Of a stretch of DNA of 64,000 nucleotides, positions 1 to 9,261 are shown in pieces. Positions within the stretch are counted from its first letter, which is position 1. Every line of letters begins with the position of its first letter. The notes beneath the pieces are model-generated. The model saw only the letters and a program-made list of their open reading frames with translations. It had not been told where the DNA came from and did not search any database. This stretch comes from Streptomyces sp. CNQ-509 (GTDB taxonomy: Bacteria > Actinomycetota > Actinomycetes > Streptomycetales > Streptomycetaceae), in contig NZ_CP011492.1 in the NCBI RefSeq assembly GCF_001011035.1, forward strand, positions 2,115,501 to 2,179,500. The letters are read 5' to 3'. A program made the position numbers and the translations under genes.

Positions 1-175
1 ACGCGAGCCAGGCGACCGGGAAGAGCGCCACGAAGCTCGCCAGGAGCAGCGTGCCGTGCAGCGCGACGGAGGCGGCCGTGCTGCGCTCGCCGCGGCGGCG
101 CGGGCGGGAGGCGGCAGGGCGGGGAGGACGCGAGGCGGCGGAGCGGGTCGGGCGGGAGGTGGTTGCTTGGCTCAT
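1..175 (-). CDS. malG: Maltose-type ABC transporter permease MalG (partial, C-terminus off window)
   Basis: Membrane permease of a carbohydrate ABC importer, the MalG-type partner of the MalF-like protein upstream. Only the first 58 codons lie in the window; the gene runs off the left edge. The visible part is a Ser/Pro/Arg-rich cytoplasmic leader followed by the start of the first membrane span (LLLASFVALFPVAWLA). The ATG overlaps the malF stop by 4 nt (ATGA), so the two are translationally coupled. Assignment rests on position and the hydrophobic start; the EAA loop of the family is outside the window. Confidence 0.8.
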   Translation of the reverse strand, partial: MSQATTSRPTRSAASRPPRPAASRPRRRGERSTAASVALHGTLLLASFVALFPVAWLA

Positions 176-1110
176 CGGACGGCCGCCTCCTCGTTGCGGT
201 TCAGCCAGCGGCGGTAGACCGACACCAGCACGACGAGCATGGACAGGATGATCACGCCGTACGCGGCGGAGCCCGCGTAGTCCCGGGGCGTCTGGCCGAA
301 GCCGAGCCGGTAGGCCCAGGTGACCAGGATCTCCGTGTCGGGCGCGGTGGAGCCGAAGAGCAGGAAAATGACGATGAACTGGTTGAACGTCCAGATGACG
401 CCCAGCATGATCACCGTGCTGCTGACGGCGCGCAGTCCGGGCAGCGTCACGTAGCGGAAGCGCTGCCAGGGCGTGGCGCCGTCCGTCTCGGCGGCCTCGT
501 ACAGCTCGTTCGGGATCGACTGGAGCCCGCCGAGGAGCGAGACCATCATGAACGGCACGCCGCACCAGGTGTTGACGACGATCGCCGCCGCCCGCTGCCA
601 GAACGGCTCGCTGAGCCAGGCCGGTTCCGGCATGCCGACGGAGGCGAACACGGAGTTCAGCACGCCTCCGTCGGCGAGGATCATCCGCCAGGAGAAGACG
701 GTGACGAACGTCGGCACCGCCCACGGCAGGATCAGCGCGAGCCGGTAGAGGGTGCGCCCGCGCATCCTGCGGTTGAGCAGGACGGCGAGGCCCAGGCCGA
801 TGCCGTAGTGGAGGGCGACGCAGGCGGCGGTCCAGAAGAGCGTCCAGGCGAACTGCTTCCAGAAGGTGTCGGCGGCGCTGCCGGTGAGGATCTCGACGTA
901 GTGGTCGAAGCCGACGAAGGAGAAGCTGTCCGGGATCTCGTTGACCCCGATGGTGCGGCCGACGTTGTCGCTCGTGGCGTCAGTGAGCGACAGGTAGACG
1001 CCGCGGCCCAGCGGGTAGGCCACAAGCACGCCGAGGACGGCGACGACCGGGGCCACCATGGCGTAGGCGTACCAGTGGCGGCTGTACGACTGCTTCAGGC
1101 TGCTGATCAT
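172..1110 (-). CDS. malF: Maltose/maltodextrin ABC transporter permease MalF
   Basis: Inner-membrane permease of a binding-protein-dependent sugar importer. The 312-aa protein has about six hydrophobic spans (roughly residues 14-36, 88-112, 123-145, 172-196, 230-255, 283-303). The cytoplasmic EAA loop, which docks the ATPase, is at residues 204-218 (YEAAETDGATPWQRF). It lies 27 bp after malE and overlaps malG, forming malE-malF-malG. No ATPase gene is present; in Streptomyces such systems commonly share the ATPase MsiK encoded elsewhere. Substrate is inferred from the neighbouring LacI regulator and alpha-amylase. Confidence 0.88.
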   Translation of the reverse strand: MISSLKQSYSRHWYAYAMVAPVVAVLGVLVAYPLGRGVYLSLTDATSDNVGRTIGVNEIPDSFSFVGFDHYVEILTGSAADTFWKQFAWTLFWTAACVALHYGIGLGLAVLLNRRMRGRTLYRLALILPWAVPTFVTVFSWRMILADGGVLNSVFASVGMPEPAWLSEPFWQRAAAIVVNTWCGVPFMMVSLLGGLQSIPNELYEAAETDGATPWQRFRYVTLPGLRAVSSTVIMLGVIWTFNQFIVIFLLFGSTAPDTEILVTWAYRLGFGQTPRDYAGSAAYGVIILSMLVVLVSVYRRWLNRNEEAAVR

Positions 1111-1137
1111 TCGGTGCCCTTCAGGACCGCTGCCGCG

Positions 1138-2415
1138 CTACGCGAAGTCGGGGACCAGCTCGCCGAACTTCTCGGCGGTGGCGTCGAGTCCGGCCTTGAC
1201 GCCGGTGTCGCCCTTGAGGACGGCGGCGAGGTTCTGCGCGAAGTCGTCGCCGAGCAGGGTGCTGTACTCGGGCAGCGCGGGGCGCGGCTGAGCGGTGTCG
1301 GCGAGCACCTGCTGGTAGTCGGCGACGCCGGGGGCGGCCTTGACCTCGGCGGTGTAGGCGGACGCGCGGGTGGGCAGGGTGCCGTTCTCCACCGCGATCT
1401 TCGCCTGGGTGTCGGCGGAGGTCATCCAGCCGGTGAACTCGATCGCGGCTTCCTTGTGGGCCTCGTCGGAGCCGTTGTAGACGGAGAGGTTGTGGCCGCC
1501 GGTGGGGGCGCCGGCCTTGCCGGTGGAGCCGGCCGGGACGGGGGCGATGCCGAGGTCGGCCTTGTCCTTGAAGGCGGATCCGGCGTAGACGTTCGTCAGC
1601 TCCCACGGACCCTGGATGATCATGGCGACCTTGCCGTTGACGAAGGCGTCCTGCATATGGGCGTAGGCGTCGGCGGTGACGTCGAGGTCGGCGGTGCCGG
1701 GTGCGTCGACGATCTCCTTGGCCTTCTCCACGCCGGTGACGGCCCCGGGCGAGTTGACGGTGATCTTCTGCGCCTCGGCGTCGACCATGTCGGTGCCCTC
1801 GCCGAAGAGGAACGGCAGCGTGTAGTACGGGTCCTTGTGGAGCCAGAAGCCGTCGGCGCCGGTCTTCTTCTCGACGTCGGCGGCGACGTCCATGAGCTGG
1901 TCCCAGTCGGCGGGCGGCGCGTCGTGGCCGGCCTTCTTCAGCAGGTCCTTGTTCCACAACAGCGCGAGCGTGTCGGTGACGATCGGGGCGCCGTAGGTCG
2001 TGCCCTCGTACTGCGCCTGCTTCAGCAGCGACGGCGTGAAGTCGTCCTGCTTCCCGAGTGCGGCGGTGCCGTCGAGCGGGGCGAGGAACTGCGACTTGGC
2101 CCAGGAGGCGGTCCAGCCGACCTCGGTGCGGATGACGTCGGGGGCCCCCTTGGTGCCCGCGGCGGTGGTGAACTTGTTCTGCGCCTGGTCGAAGGGGACG
2201 TTGACGTACTCGACCTTGATGTCCGGGTGCGCCTTCTCGAACTCCTTGATCAACGCCTTGTACGTCGGGGCCTCGTTGGTGGCATTGGAGGTGTCCCACC
2301 AGGTGATCGTCACCTGGCCGCCGGCGCTCCCGCCGTCGCCGCCGTCGTCACCGCAGGCCGTCGCCACCAGCGCAAGTGATGCGGCCAGGGCGGTGGCGGC
2401 TATGCCACGTCGCAT
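1138..2415 (-). CDS. malE: Maltose/maltodextrin-binding lipoprotein MalE
   Basis: Extracellular solute-binding lipoprotein (425 aa) that delivers sugar to MalFG. The N-terminus is a lipoprotein signal with lipid-attached Cys21 (LALVATAC) followed by an acidic/Gly linker; the mature part begins ITWWDTSNATNEAP, typical of family-1 sugar-binding proteins. The ATG at 2415 was chosen because GAAGGAGAG lies just upstream and it starts the signal peptide; the frame is open 37 codons further but that would place a long extension before the signal. It heads the operon and faces malR across an inverted-repeat control region. Confidence 0.9.
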   Translation of the reverse strand: MRRGIAATALAASLALVATACGDDGGDGGSAGGQVTITWWDTSNATNEAPTYKALIKEFEKAHPDIKVEYVNVPFDQAQNKFTTAAGTKGAPDVIRTEVGWTASWAKSQFLAPLDGTAALGKQDDFTPSLLKQAQYEGTTYGAPIVTDTLALLWNKDLLKKAGHDAPPADWDQLMDVAADVEKKTGADGFWLHKDPYYTLPFLFGEGTDMVDAEAQKITVNSPGAVTGVEKAKEIVDAPGTADLDVTADAYAHMQDAFVNGKVAMIIQGPWELTNVYAGSAFKDKADLGIAPVPAGSTGKAGAPTGGHNLSVYNGSDEAHKEAAIEFTGWMTSADTQAKIAVENGTLPTRASAYTAEVKAAPGVADYQQVLADTAQPRPALPEYSTLLGDDFAQNLAAVLKGDTGVKAGLDATAEKFGELVPDFA

Positions 2416-2486
2416 AGTGAACTCTCCTTCAGGCAGGGAACCGCGACCGCACAGCGCGGCGCCGGACGCCGAGGAAGCTAACAGGA

Positions 2487-2528
2487 TTGACATGCGATCG
2501 AAAGACCTTGCAAGTAATTTCTGCAAGG
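2487..2528 (+). promoter_or_regulatory. malR/malE divergent control region with inverted-repeat operator
   Basis: A perfect -35-like TTGACA (2487-2492) faces malR. Downstream is an inverted repeat CCTTGCA (2506-2512) / TGCAAGG (2522-2528), which includes the small palindrome CTTGCAAG. The preceding AAAGACC is also found in the repeat upstream of the amylase gene (5227-5249). This placement fits a LacI/MalR operator that would block malR and malE; binding is inferred. Confidence 0.6.
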
Positions 2529-2563
2529 AGTTACGGTCTCAGCGAGAACAAGGGAGGCACGAC

Positions 2564-3613
2564 GTGCGCCAGGAACAGTCAGGTCCCGCGACCGCGCGGC
2601 TCGCCGACATCGCGGCCCAGGCCGGGGTGAGCGAGGCGACGGTCAGCCGGGTGCTGAACGGCAGGCCGGGCGTGGCGGACACCACCCGGCAGGCCGTGCT
2701 GGCCGCGCTCGACGTGCTCGGCTACGAGCGGCCGGTGAAGCTGCGCCGGCGCAGCGCGGGCCTGATCGGGCTCCTCATCCCGGAGCTGGACAACCCGATC
2801 TTCCCCGGCTTCGCCCAGGTCATCGGCCAGGCGCTGACCCGGCAGGGCTACACCCCGGTGCTGGCCGCGCAGACGCCGGGCGGCTCGACGGAGGACGAGC
2901 TGACCGAGATGCTGGTGGAGCGCGGCGTGGACGGCATCGTCTTCGTCTCCGGGCTGCACGCCGACACCACCGCCGACATGGAGCGCTACACGCGACTGCG
3001 CGGCAAGGGCGTGCCGTTCGTGATGATCAACGGCTACTCGGAGAAGTTCCAGGGCACGTTCATCTCCCCCGACGACCGGGACGCGATGCGGCTGTCGGTG
3101 ACCCACCTCGCCTCCCTGGGCCACCGCCGCATCGGGCTCGCGCTCGGGCCCGGCCGCTTCGTGCCCGTACAGCGGAAGGTCGAGGGGTTCCTCGACTCGA
3201 TGCGCGAGGTGCTGTCCGTGCCGGTGGCGGACGCGCGGGCGGACATCGAGCACTCGCTGTACTCGCTGGAGGGCGGGCAGGCCGCGGCGGCGGCGCTGCT
3301 CGACCGCGGCTGCACGGCGATCGTGTGCGCGAGCGACATGATGGCGCTGGGCGCGATCCGCGCGGCCCGGCAGCGCGGGCTCGCGGTGCCGCGGCAGGTG
3401 TCGGTCGTCGGCTACGACGACTCCCCGCTGATCGCCTTCACCGACCCGCCGCTGACGACGGTCCGCCAGCCGGTGACGGCGATGGGCCAGGCCGCGGTCC
3501 GGGCCCTGCTGGAGGAGATCGGCGGCACCCCGGCCCCGCACAGCGAGTTCGTCTTCCACCCGGAGCTGGTGGTCCGCGGCTCGACGGCCTCGGCGCCCGC
3601 GGAGCGTGCCTGA
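2564..3613 (+). CDS. malR: LacI-family regulator, MalR-type
   Basis: DNA-binding repressor, probably of the maltose genes. The 349-aa protein has an N-terminal LacI helix-turn-helix (LADIAAQAGVSEATVSRVLN, about residues 12-31), a hinge, and a periplasmic-binding-protein-like sensor ending in the usual SVVGYDDSPL and TTVRQP motifs. Start GTG 2564 follows AGGGAGG by about 8 nt; the frame is open far upstream but reads through malE antisense. It is divergent from malE and convergent with the amylase gene, matching the malR-malEFG arrangement known in Streptomyces. Confidence 0.85.
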   Translation: MRQEQSGPATARLADIAAQAGVSEATVSRVLNGRPGVADTTRQAVLAALDVLGYERPVKLRRRSAGLIGLLIPELDNPIFPGFAQVIGQALTRQGYTPVLAAQTPGGSTEDELTEMLVERGVDGIVFVSGLHADTTADMERYTRLRGKGVPFVMINGYSEKFQGTFISPDDRDAMRLSVTHLASLGHRRIGLALGPGRFVPVQRKVEGFLDSMREVLSVPVADARADIEHSLYSLEGGQAAAAALLDRGCTAIVCASDMMALGAIRAARQRGLAVPRQVSVVGYDDSPLIAFTDPPLTTVRQPVTAMGQAAVRALLEEIGGTPAPHSEFVFHPELVVRGSTASAPAERA

Positions 3614-3648
3614 CCGCGGGCGCCGGGCCGGATCGCCGGGCGTTGCTC

Positions 3649-5082
3649 CTACGGGTGGAAGGCGACCGCGCCCCTGGCCGGCAGGTCGAGCGTGACCCTG
3701 CCGCCGGCGACGGTGACCTTGCCGGCGCAGTCGTCGAGCACGTTGCAGTACACGCCGTCCGGGACCGCCGTGCCGAACTCCTGGGTCACCGGCTCTCCGG
3801 TGTTGTTGAGCGCGGCGAACCCGCGGTCCCCGCGGCCGAAGCCGACGACGTTGCCGCGCGGCGACTGCCAGTCGGTGACCTCCGCGTCCCCGGCCGCGTT
3901 CCGCCAGCCGACCATCCCCGTGATCCGCGGGTCGCGGTCGAGGCAGGACCAGCCGGCGGCGCAGTCGGTGCCCGTGACGAAGCCGTCCGCGTCGGCGGGC
4001 GGCGAGTCGTCGTTGCCGGCGAACGCGAAGCCCGCGTAGACGGTGGGCGGCGCCTCCGTCCAGCCGAGCTGGAAGACGTTGGCCAGCACGGCGGTGTCGC
4101 CGTCCTTGTACGTCAGGTGGCGGCCGTTGCGCTCGGTGTCGTGGTTGGTGACGAACGACACCGAGTTCCCCGCGGGCAGCAGCCCCTGGCCGGGGCCGAG
4201 GTTCTCCAGTTGCGCGATGTCGCTCTGGAACGCGGCCTTCACCCGGTCACCGAAGGCGAAGTCCAGCACCCGGCCGCTGCCGTAGTACTCGTCCGGCGCG
4301 GGGGTGCCGCCGGGGAAGACCTCGTGGAAGACGAACGGCCGCGAGCCGTCCGCGGTGTCGTCCAGCCGGCCGGCGATCGCCTCCAGGTCGGCGGCGGGGA
4401 TGTGCTTGGCGGCGTCCACACGGAAGCCGGAGACGCCGCGCGCGATCTGGGAGTTCAGATATCCGGCGATCTTGTCCCGGACGGAGTCGCTGCCGGTCTT
4501 CAGGTCCGGCAGTCCGAGCAGTTCGCAGTTCTGGACCTCCCACTTGTCGTCCCAGTTGCTGATCTCGCGGTTGCAGACGTCGACGTTGTAGTCCGCCCGG
4601 GAGTACATGGGCGGCGCGTACTTGTCGCCGAGCGCGGTACCGGCGTAGCCGGTGCCGGTCTGCGCGGCGGTGTGGTTGACGACGGCGTCGGTGTAGACCG
4701 CGACGCCCGCGCCGTTGCAGGCGGCGGTCATGGCGGTGAAGTCGGCCTCGGTGCCGAAGCGGCCGCTCAGGCCGTAGCTGTACGGCTGGTAGACGTCCCA
4801 CCAGTGGTGCCGGGGATGGGACAGCGACTCCGCGGGCGGCGCCACCCACACGGCGCCGTACCCGGCGGGCCCGAGGACGTCGGTGCACTCGGCGGCGACC
4901 GACTTCCAGTTCCACGACCACAGGTTGGCGATCACGTCGTTCCCCGCGGCCGTGTCCCTCGCCACCGCCTCGGTGTTCGCGTGCGCCGTGGCGGCGGGCA
5001 GCAGCCCGAGCACGAGAGCGGCGAGCGCCGTCCCGGGCAGCAGGCGCGAGCCGCGCCGCCGCCTCCGTACCGATTGAGCCAT
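3649..5082 (-). CDS. Secreted alpha-amylase, GH13
   Basis: Extracellular endo-hydrolase of starch (477 aa) that would supply maltodextrins to MalEFG. A signal peptide (residues 1-35, Arg-rich start, cleavage near AHA) precedes the GH13 barrel. All four family signatures are visible: DAVVNH (132-137), GFRVDAAKH with nucleophile Asp223, Glu254 in HEVFPGG, and NHD with Asp315. The C-terminus ends shortly after the beta-sandwich domain, so no starch-binding module is present, unlike longer Streptomyces amylases. Start ATG 5082 has GGAGGGT upstream. Its promoter carries two TTGCA-type repeats resembling the malR operator. Confidence 0.92.
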   Translation of the reverse strand: MAQSVRRRRRGSRLLPGTALAALVLGLLPAATAHANTEAVARDTAAGNDVIANLWSWNWKSVAAECTDVLGPAGYGAVWVAPPAESLSHPRHHWWDVYQPYSYGLSGRFGTEADFTAMTAACNGAGVAVYTDAVVNHTAAQTGTGYAGTALGDKYAPPMYSRADYNVDVCNREISNWDDKWEVQNCELLGLPDLKTGSDSVRDKIAGYLNSQIARGVSGFRVDAAKHIPAADLEAIAGRLDDTADGSRPFVFHEVFPGGTPAPDEYYGSGRVLDFAFGDRVKAAFQSDIAQLENLGPGQGLLPAGNSVSFVTNHDTERNGRHLTYKDGDTAVLANVFQLGWTEAPPTVYAGFAFAGNDDSPPADADGFVTGTDCAAGWSCLDRDPRITGMVGWRNAAGDAEVTDWQSPRGNVVGFGRGDRGFAALNNTGEPVTQEFGTAVPDGVYCNVLDDCAGKVTVAGGRVTLDLPARGAVAFHP

Positions 5083-5150
5083 GTGTACCCTCCTGGTCTC
5101 GGAGAGCTGACGCGCCACAGCCACATCGGTCTGCGGAACCGAGGATCGCA

Positions 5151-5249
5151 AGATTTTGCAGAACGATCCGGGATCCGCGTTCCCGGATGACGGTAGGGGG
5201 CGCAACAGAGCACGGTCAACCCGTTGGAAAGACCCTTGCAAAGTCTTTC
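5151..5249 (-). promoter_or_regulatory. Amylase promoter with two MalR-like inverted repeats
   Basis: Reading leftward, a -35 TTGACC (5219-5214) and a -10 TACCGT (5195-5190) are separated by 18 nt. Immediately upstream is the inverted repeat GAAAGAC (5227-5233) / GTCTTTC (5243-5249) with CCTTGCAAA in the centre. A second element, GCAAGATTTTGCAG, flanked by GATCG and CGATC, lies downstream of the -10 near 5149-5173. Both resemble the malE/malR element. Regulation by MalR is inferred. Confidence 0.55.
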
Positions 5250-5370
5250 AACACCGCCCCGTCGATGCTAACTTCACCCAGGCGTTCCCCCGACCCCGGT
5301 CCGGCCGGGCGGGGGTCCTTCGCAGGCCCCACGCGCCCGCTCGGCCGGACCGGTTCCATCCATGCGGAAG

Positions 5371-5400
5371 CGGGCTCCGGCGCCTCACGGCCGGAGCCCG
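5371..5400 (-). terminator. Hairpin terminator after the sigma factor gene
   Basis: Perfect 10-bp stem CGGGCTCCGG (5371-5380) / CCGGAGCCCG (5391-5400) with a 10-nt loop, 20 bp past the stop codon of the leftward sigma gene. No long T-run, as is usual in streptomycetes. Confidence 0.7.
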
Positions 5401-5420
5401 TGCCGGTGCCGTACCGCGGA

Positions 5421-6704
5421 TCAGTCCAGGTAGCCGCGGAGCTGGTCGGCGAAGGCGTGATCGCGCAGCTTGTTGAGGGTCTTGGACTCGATCTGCCGGA
5501 TCCGTTCGCGGGTCACCCCGAAGATGCGGCCTATCTCCTCCAGCGTCCGCGGCCGGCCGTCGATCAGCCCGTACCGCAACTGGACGACCTTGCGCTCCCG
5601 TTCGCCGAGCGTGGACAGCACCGCCTCCAGGTGCTCGCGCAGCAGCAGGAACGCCGCCGACTCCACGGGCGAGGCGGCGTCGCCGTCCTCGATGAGGTCG
5701 CCGAGCGCGACGTCCTCCTCCTCGCCGACCGGCGCGTGCAGCGACACGGGCTCCTGCGCCAGCCGCAGCACCTCGCTCACCCGCTCCTCGGGCAGCCCGA
5801 GATGGGCGCCGACCTCCTCGGGCGTCGGCTCGTAGCCGCGCTCCTGGAGCATGCGGCGCTGGACGCGCACGACCCGGTTGATCAGCTCGACGACGTGCAC
5901 CGGGACCCTGATCGTCCGGGCCTGGTCGGCGAGGGCGCGGGACATGGCCTGGCGGATCCACCAGGTCGCGTACGTGGAGAACTTGTAGCCGCGGGCGTAG
6001 TCGAACTTCTCCACCGCGCGGATCAGCCCGAGGTTGCCCTCCTGCACCAGGTCGAGCATCGTCAGCCCGCGGCCCACGTACCGCTTGGCGACGGAGACGA
6101 CGAGCCGCAGGTTCGCCTCGATCAGCCGGCGCTTGGCCATCCGGCCCAGCACGACGAGCTTGTCCAGGTCCAGCGCGAGCGGCGTGACCAGGTCCGGCTC
6201 TGCGGCCAGCTTCTCCTCGGCGAAGAGCCCGGCCTCGACCCGCCGGGCCAGCTCCACCTCCTCGGCGGCGCTGAGGAGCGGAATGCGGCCGATCTCGCGC
6301 AGATACTGCCGGAAGAGGTCGGACGTGGGCCCGCCCCGATCGGGCCGCACGGCGGATGCCGGGGGCGGCGGCGCGGGCGCGGCGCCGGGCTCGTCGAGCC
6401 CCGCCGGAGCCCCGTTCGGCAGGGTCAGGACGTCGGGCGCGCCCTCGCGCCCGGCCCGTACGGAAGTCTTGAGGGTCTGGGTCTGCACGGGGGCGACCTC
6501 CAGGGTGGTCACTGCCGGTTCGGGGACGTGGGGCAGCGGAACGGCAGCGGCGGACTCGCCGCCTTCCGTCCCGATCGTGGATAGCGGATCCCTGGCGGCT
6601 TGTCGCCCGTTCCGGACAACCCCGCCACGCTCCGAGGACTCAGGCACCGCCCCCAGTGTGGGGTACGACACACGCCCGGCAGTAGGGTCGTGCGACCACA
6701 TTTT
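5421..6704 (-). CDS. hrdA: Group 2 (HrdA-like) RNA polymerase sigma factor
   Basis: Sigma-70 family factor that directs RNA polymerase to promoters. After a poorly conserved Pro/Ala-rich N-terminus come region 1.2 ([15 protein letters not shown]), region 2 ([20 protein letters not shown], then [10 protein letters not shown]), region 3 and region 4 with the helix-turn-helix ([20 protein letters not shown]). Conserved positions differ from the essential HrdB (for example [10 protein letters not shown] and [11 protein letters not shown]), so it looks like a non-essential paralogue; position beside dnaG suggests hrdA. The start is uncertain: ATG 6704 lacks a clear ribosome site, and a GTG about 17 codons downstream, after GGGGGCG, is an alternative. 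Confidence 0.82.
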   Translation of the reverse strand, partial: KMWSHDPTAGRVSYPTLGAVPESSERGGVVRNGRQAARDPLSTIGTEGGESAAAVPLPHVPEPAVTTLEVAPVQTQTLKTSVRAGREGAPDVLTLPNGAPAGLDEPGAAPAPPPPASAVRPDRGGPTSDLFRQYLREIGRIPLLSAAEEVELARRVEAGLFAEEKLAAEPDLVTPLALDLDKLVVLGRMAKRRLIEANLRLVVSVAKRYVGRGLTMLDLVQEGNLGLIRAVEKFDYARGYKFSTYATWWIRQAMSRALADQARTIRVPVHVVELINRVVRVQRRMLQERGYEPTPEEVGAHLGLPEERVSEVLRLAQEPVSLHAPVGEEEDVALGDLIEDGDAASPVESAAFLLLREHLEAVLSTLGERERKVVQLRYGLIDGRPRTLEEIGRIFGVTRERIRQIESKTLNKLRDHAFADQLRGYLD

Positions 6705-6864
6705 GTGTCCGGCTCGTGACCGGACGGTTACGCAACGGACGAATGTGCACGCTTGGGGCAGCGCATCCCCTCGCACAGCGTGACGCTATGGTCACACTGG
6801 TGATTTGACCACCATGCGTCCGCCGGTCAGACTTGTGCCCTCAGCACGAGAGGAATCGCTGCTC

Positions 6865-7209
6865 ATGGGCGAAATCGACGAACTTCGTCGACGCTTGGAC
6901 GCGTTGGAGGCACAGGTGCACGAGCTGACCGAACAGCAGGCGGCCACACGGCACCTGGCGGTCAACTCGGACCGCGACGTGGCGGCGCTGCAGGAGCAGC
7001 GGCGCGCCGACATACAGCTCCTTCAGTCGCTGCGGCAGACCCAGCTTGAGCAGGGCAAGATCCTTGAGGCGCACAGCAAGGCCCTTGAGGCACACGGCAA
7101 GACCCTCTTGGAGCACAGCCAGGTGCTCGGTGTGCTGGTGTCCGGGCAGGTGGCCATCATGGAGCATCTCGGCATCAACCCGCCGGAGGCGGCCGCCGGA
7201 GGCGGCTGA
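6865..7209 (+). CDS. Small coiled-coil protein of unknown function
   Basis: A 114-aa soluble protein that I cannot assign to a function. It is almost entirely amphipathic helix: IDELRRRLDALEAQVHEL at the start, then clear heptads near the C-terminus (ALEAHGK repeated with variation), ending in a short hydrophobic stretch and a Gly/Ala tail. The length and heptads suggest a self-associating coiled coil. Start ATG 6865 follows GAGAGGA; an upstream TTG at 6805 keeps the frame open but lacks a ribosome site. It is divergent from the sigma gene and convergent with dnaG. Confidence 0.72.
   Translation: MGEIDELRRRLDALEAQVHELTEQQAATRHLAVNSDRDVAALQEQRRADIQLLQSLRQTQLEQGKILEAHSKALEAHGKTLLEHSQVLGVLVSGQVAIMEHLGINPPEAAAGGG
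7063..7104 (+). repeat. 21-nt direct repeat encoding coiled-coil heptads
   Basis: Two in-frame 21-nt units (from 7063 and 7084) begin CTTGAGGC and contain CACAGCAAG or CACGGCAAG. A degenerate third unit follows near 7105. They encode successive seven-residue heptads of the small coiled-coil protein. Confidence 0.6.
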
Positions 7210-7234
7210 CCGGCGCCGCCCGTCCGTGTTCGCG

Positions 7235-9190
7235 TCAGAGCGCGGCCGCGCCGCGGGCGCGGAGGGATTCGCGGTACTGCTGGAGTGTCCACAACTCGCG
7301 CTGGGCCGACTCGAACTGGTCCGGCGGGCCCTGGGCGCCCAGGCGGTGGACCGTGCTGCGGACGTCGTCGATGCGGCGGTCGACCGCGGCCAGGCGGACG
7401 CCCGCGAGCTGTTCGCCCGCGTAGATCGCGTCCGGGTCGCGGCGGCTGCGCGGGGGTTCCACCGCCAGCTCCGTGATGAGCGAGCGCACGCCGTCGTCCG
7501 GCGCGGCGTCGCGGACCCGGGCCAGGTACGCGGCGCTGTCGTCTGCGGCGGCGACGCCGCCGGCCGCCTCGATGGCGGCGCGGACGGTCGCGTACGGGGC
7601 GGCCGTGAACTCGTCGGCGAGGTAGGCGTCGAAGGCCGGGGCGACCAGCTTGGGGTGCTGGAGCGCCAGCTTCAGCAGCTCGCGCTCGCGGTGCAGCGCC
7701 GGGGTCCGCATGTACAGCGCCGGGCCGCCGGAAGCGCCGGCCGCGGGCGCCGCGGCTCCCGGCCCTGCGGGCGGCGCGCCCGCGCCGGGCCCCTGACCGG
7801 GGCCGCGGCCCTGGCCCTGCGCCTGGCCCTGGCCGCCCCTGCCCCGGCCACCGCCGCCCTGCGCCGCGTACCGCGCGAGCCGGCGTACGCGGTCCACCAC
7901 GAACCGTTCGTCCAGGATCCCCAGCATCCCCGCGAGCTGGACCGCGTACTCGTGCCGGATCGCGACGTCCTTGATCCGCGCCACCACCGGCGCCGCCTGC
8001 TCCAGCGCCGCCGAACGGCCCTCCGCCGTGTCCAGGTTGTGCTGCGTGACGAACGAGCGGATCGCGAAGCCGAACAGCGGCGAGCGCTCCTCGATGAGCT
8101 GCCGCACCGCCTCGTCGCCCTTGGCAAGACGCAGGTCGCAGGGGTCCATGCCGCCCGGGCTCACCGCGATCGACGTACGGGCCGCGAACTTCTGGTCGTC
8201 CTCGAACGCGCGCAGCGCCGCCTTCTGCCCCGCCGCGTCGCCGTCGAAGGTGAAGACCACCTCGGAGCGTGAGTTGTCCGTCAGCACCCGGCGCAGGATC
8301 TTGACGTGCTCGCCGCCGAACGCCGTGCCGCACGTCGCGATGGCCGTCGTCACCCCGGACAGGTGGCAGGCCATCACGTCGGTGTAGCCCTCGACGACGA
8401 CCGCCCGGCCCTGCTTGCCGATGTCCCGCTTGGCCAGGTCGATCCCGTACAGCACCTGGGACTTGCGGAAGATCGGGGTCTCCGGCGTGTTCAGGTACTT
8501 CGGCCCGTTGTCGTCCTCGCGCAGCCGGCGGGCGCCGAAGCCGACGACCTCGCCCGTGATGTCCCGGATCGGCCACATCAGCCGCCCCCGGAACCGGTCG
8601 ATGGGCCCGCGGCGGCCGTCCTGGGAGAGCCCGGAGAGCGTCAGCTCCTTGTCGGTGAAGCCCCGGCCGCGGAGGAAGCGGGTGAGGTGGTCCCAGCCCG
8701 CCGGCGCGTACCCCACGCCGAAGCGCTCCGCCGCCGCCTGGTCGAAGCCGCGGTCGGCGAGGAACCCGCGCCCGATCTCGGCCTCCGCGGAGCCGAGCTG
8801 CTCGGCGTAGTACTGCGCGGCGACCTTGTGCGCCTCCAGCAGCCGGGTGCGCTCGCCCTGCTGGCGGCCGGGGGTGTAGCCCCCCTCCTCGTACCGCAGG
8901 GTGATGCCGGCCTGGGCGGCGAGGCGCTCGATCGTCTCGGAGAAGGACAGGTGCTCGACCTTCATGACGAAGTCGACCGTGTCCCCGCCTTCCTGGCAGC
9001 CGAAGCAGTGGTACAGGCCCTTGGCCGGACTCACATGGAAGGAAGGGGACTTCTCATCATGAAAGGGGCAGAGCCCCTTGAGGTTGCCCCCGCCGCCGGG
9101 ACGGAGCTGCAGGTACTCGGAGACGACGGCGTCGATCGGAACCGCGTTCCTGACCGTCCGCACGTCGTCGTCGTTGATCCTGCCTGCCAC
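7235..9190 (-). CDS. dnaG: DNA primase DnaG
   Basis: Makes RNA primers for DNA replication. The 651-aa protein has an N-terminal zinc ribbon with Cys41, His44, Cys62 and Cys65 (CPFH then CFGC), the primase core and TOPRIM motifs VVEGYTDVMACH and FDGDAAGQKAALR. A Gly/Gln/Pro-rich linker of about 60 residues (near residues 440-500) separates the core from the C-terminal helicase-binding domain, which carries ERELLKLALQHP. The start is set by MAGRINDDDV, the family's usual N-terminus. It is transcribed alone; dgt, often its partner in actinobacteria, is 24 kb away here. Confidence 0.96.
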   Translation of the reverse strand: MAGRINDDDVRTVRNAVPIDAVVSEYLQLRPGGGGNLKGLCPFHDEKSPSFHVSPAKGLYHCFGCQEGGDTVDFVMKVEHLSFSETIERLAAQAGITLRYEEGGYTPGRQQGERTRLLEAHKVAAQYYAEQLGSAEAEIGRGFLADRGFDQAAAERFGVGYAPAGWDHLTRFLRGRGFTDKELTLSGLSQDGRRGPIDRFRGRLMWPIRDITGEVVGFGARRLREDDNGPKYLNTPETPIFRKSQVLYGIDLAKRDIGKQGRAVVVEGYTDVMACHLSGVTTAIATCGTAFGGEHVKILRRVLTDNSRSEVVFTFDGDAAGQKAALRAFEDDQKFAARTSIAVSPGGMDPCDLRLAKGDEAVRQLIEERSPLFGFAIRSFVTQHNLDTAEGRSAALEQAAPVVARIKDVAIRHEYAVQLAGMLGILDERFVVDRVRRLARYAAQGGGGRGRGGQGQAQGQGRGPGQGPGAGAPPAGPGAAAPAAGASGGPALYMRTPALHRERELLKLALQHPKLVAPAFDAYLADEFTAAPYATVRAAIEAAGGVAAADDSAAYLARVRDAAPDDGVRSLITELAVEPPRSRRDPDAIYAGEQLAGVRLAAVDRRIDDVRSTVHRLGAQGPPDQFESAQRELWTLQQYRESLRARGAAAL

Positions 9191-9261
9191 GAGTGCAGTC
9201 TACGGCCGGGCGCCGACAGCCCCGCGCCCCGCCGCCGCGGCGGCCCGGGGAAACGGCGGCT

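Noticed and set aside
163..2379. Long rightward open frame across malF and malE
   Set aside because: Shadow of the real leftward genes: composition is Val/Gly/Glu/Arg-rich, there are no domains, and malE and malF are unambiguous on the other strand.
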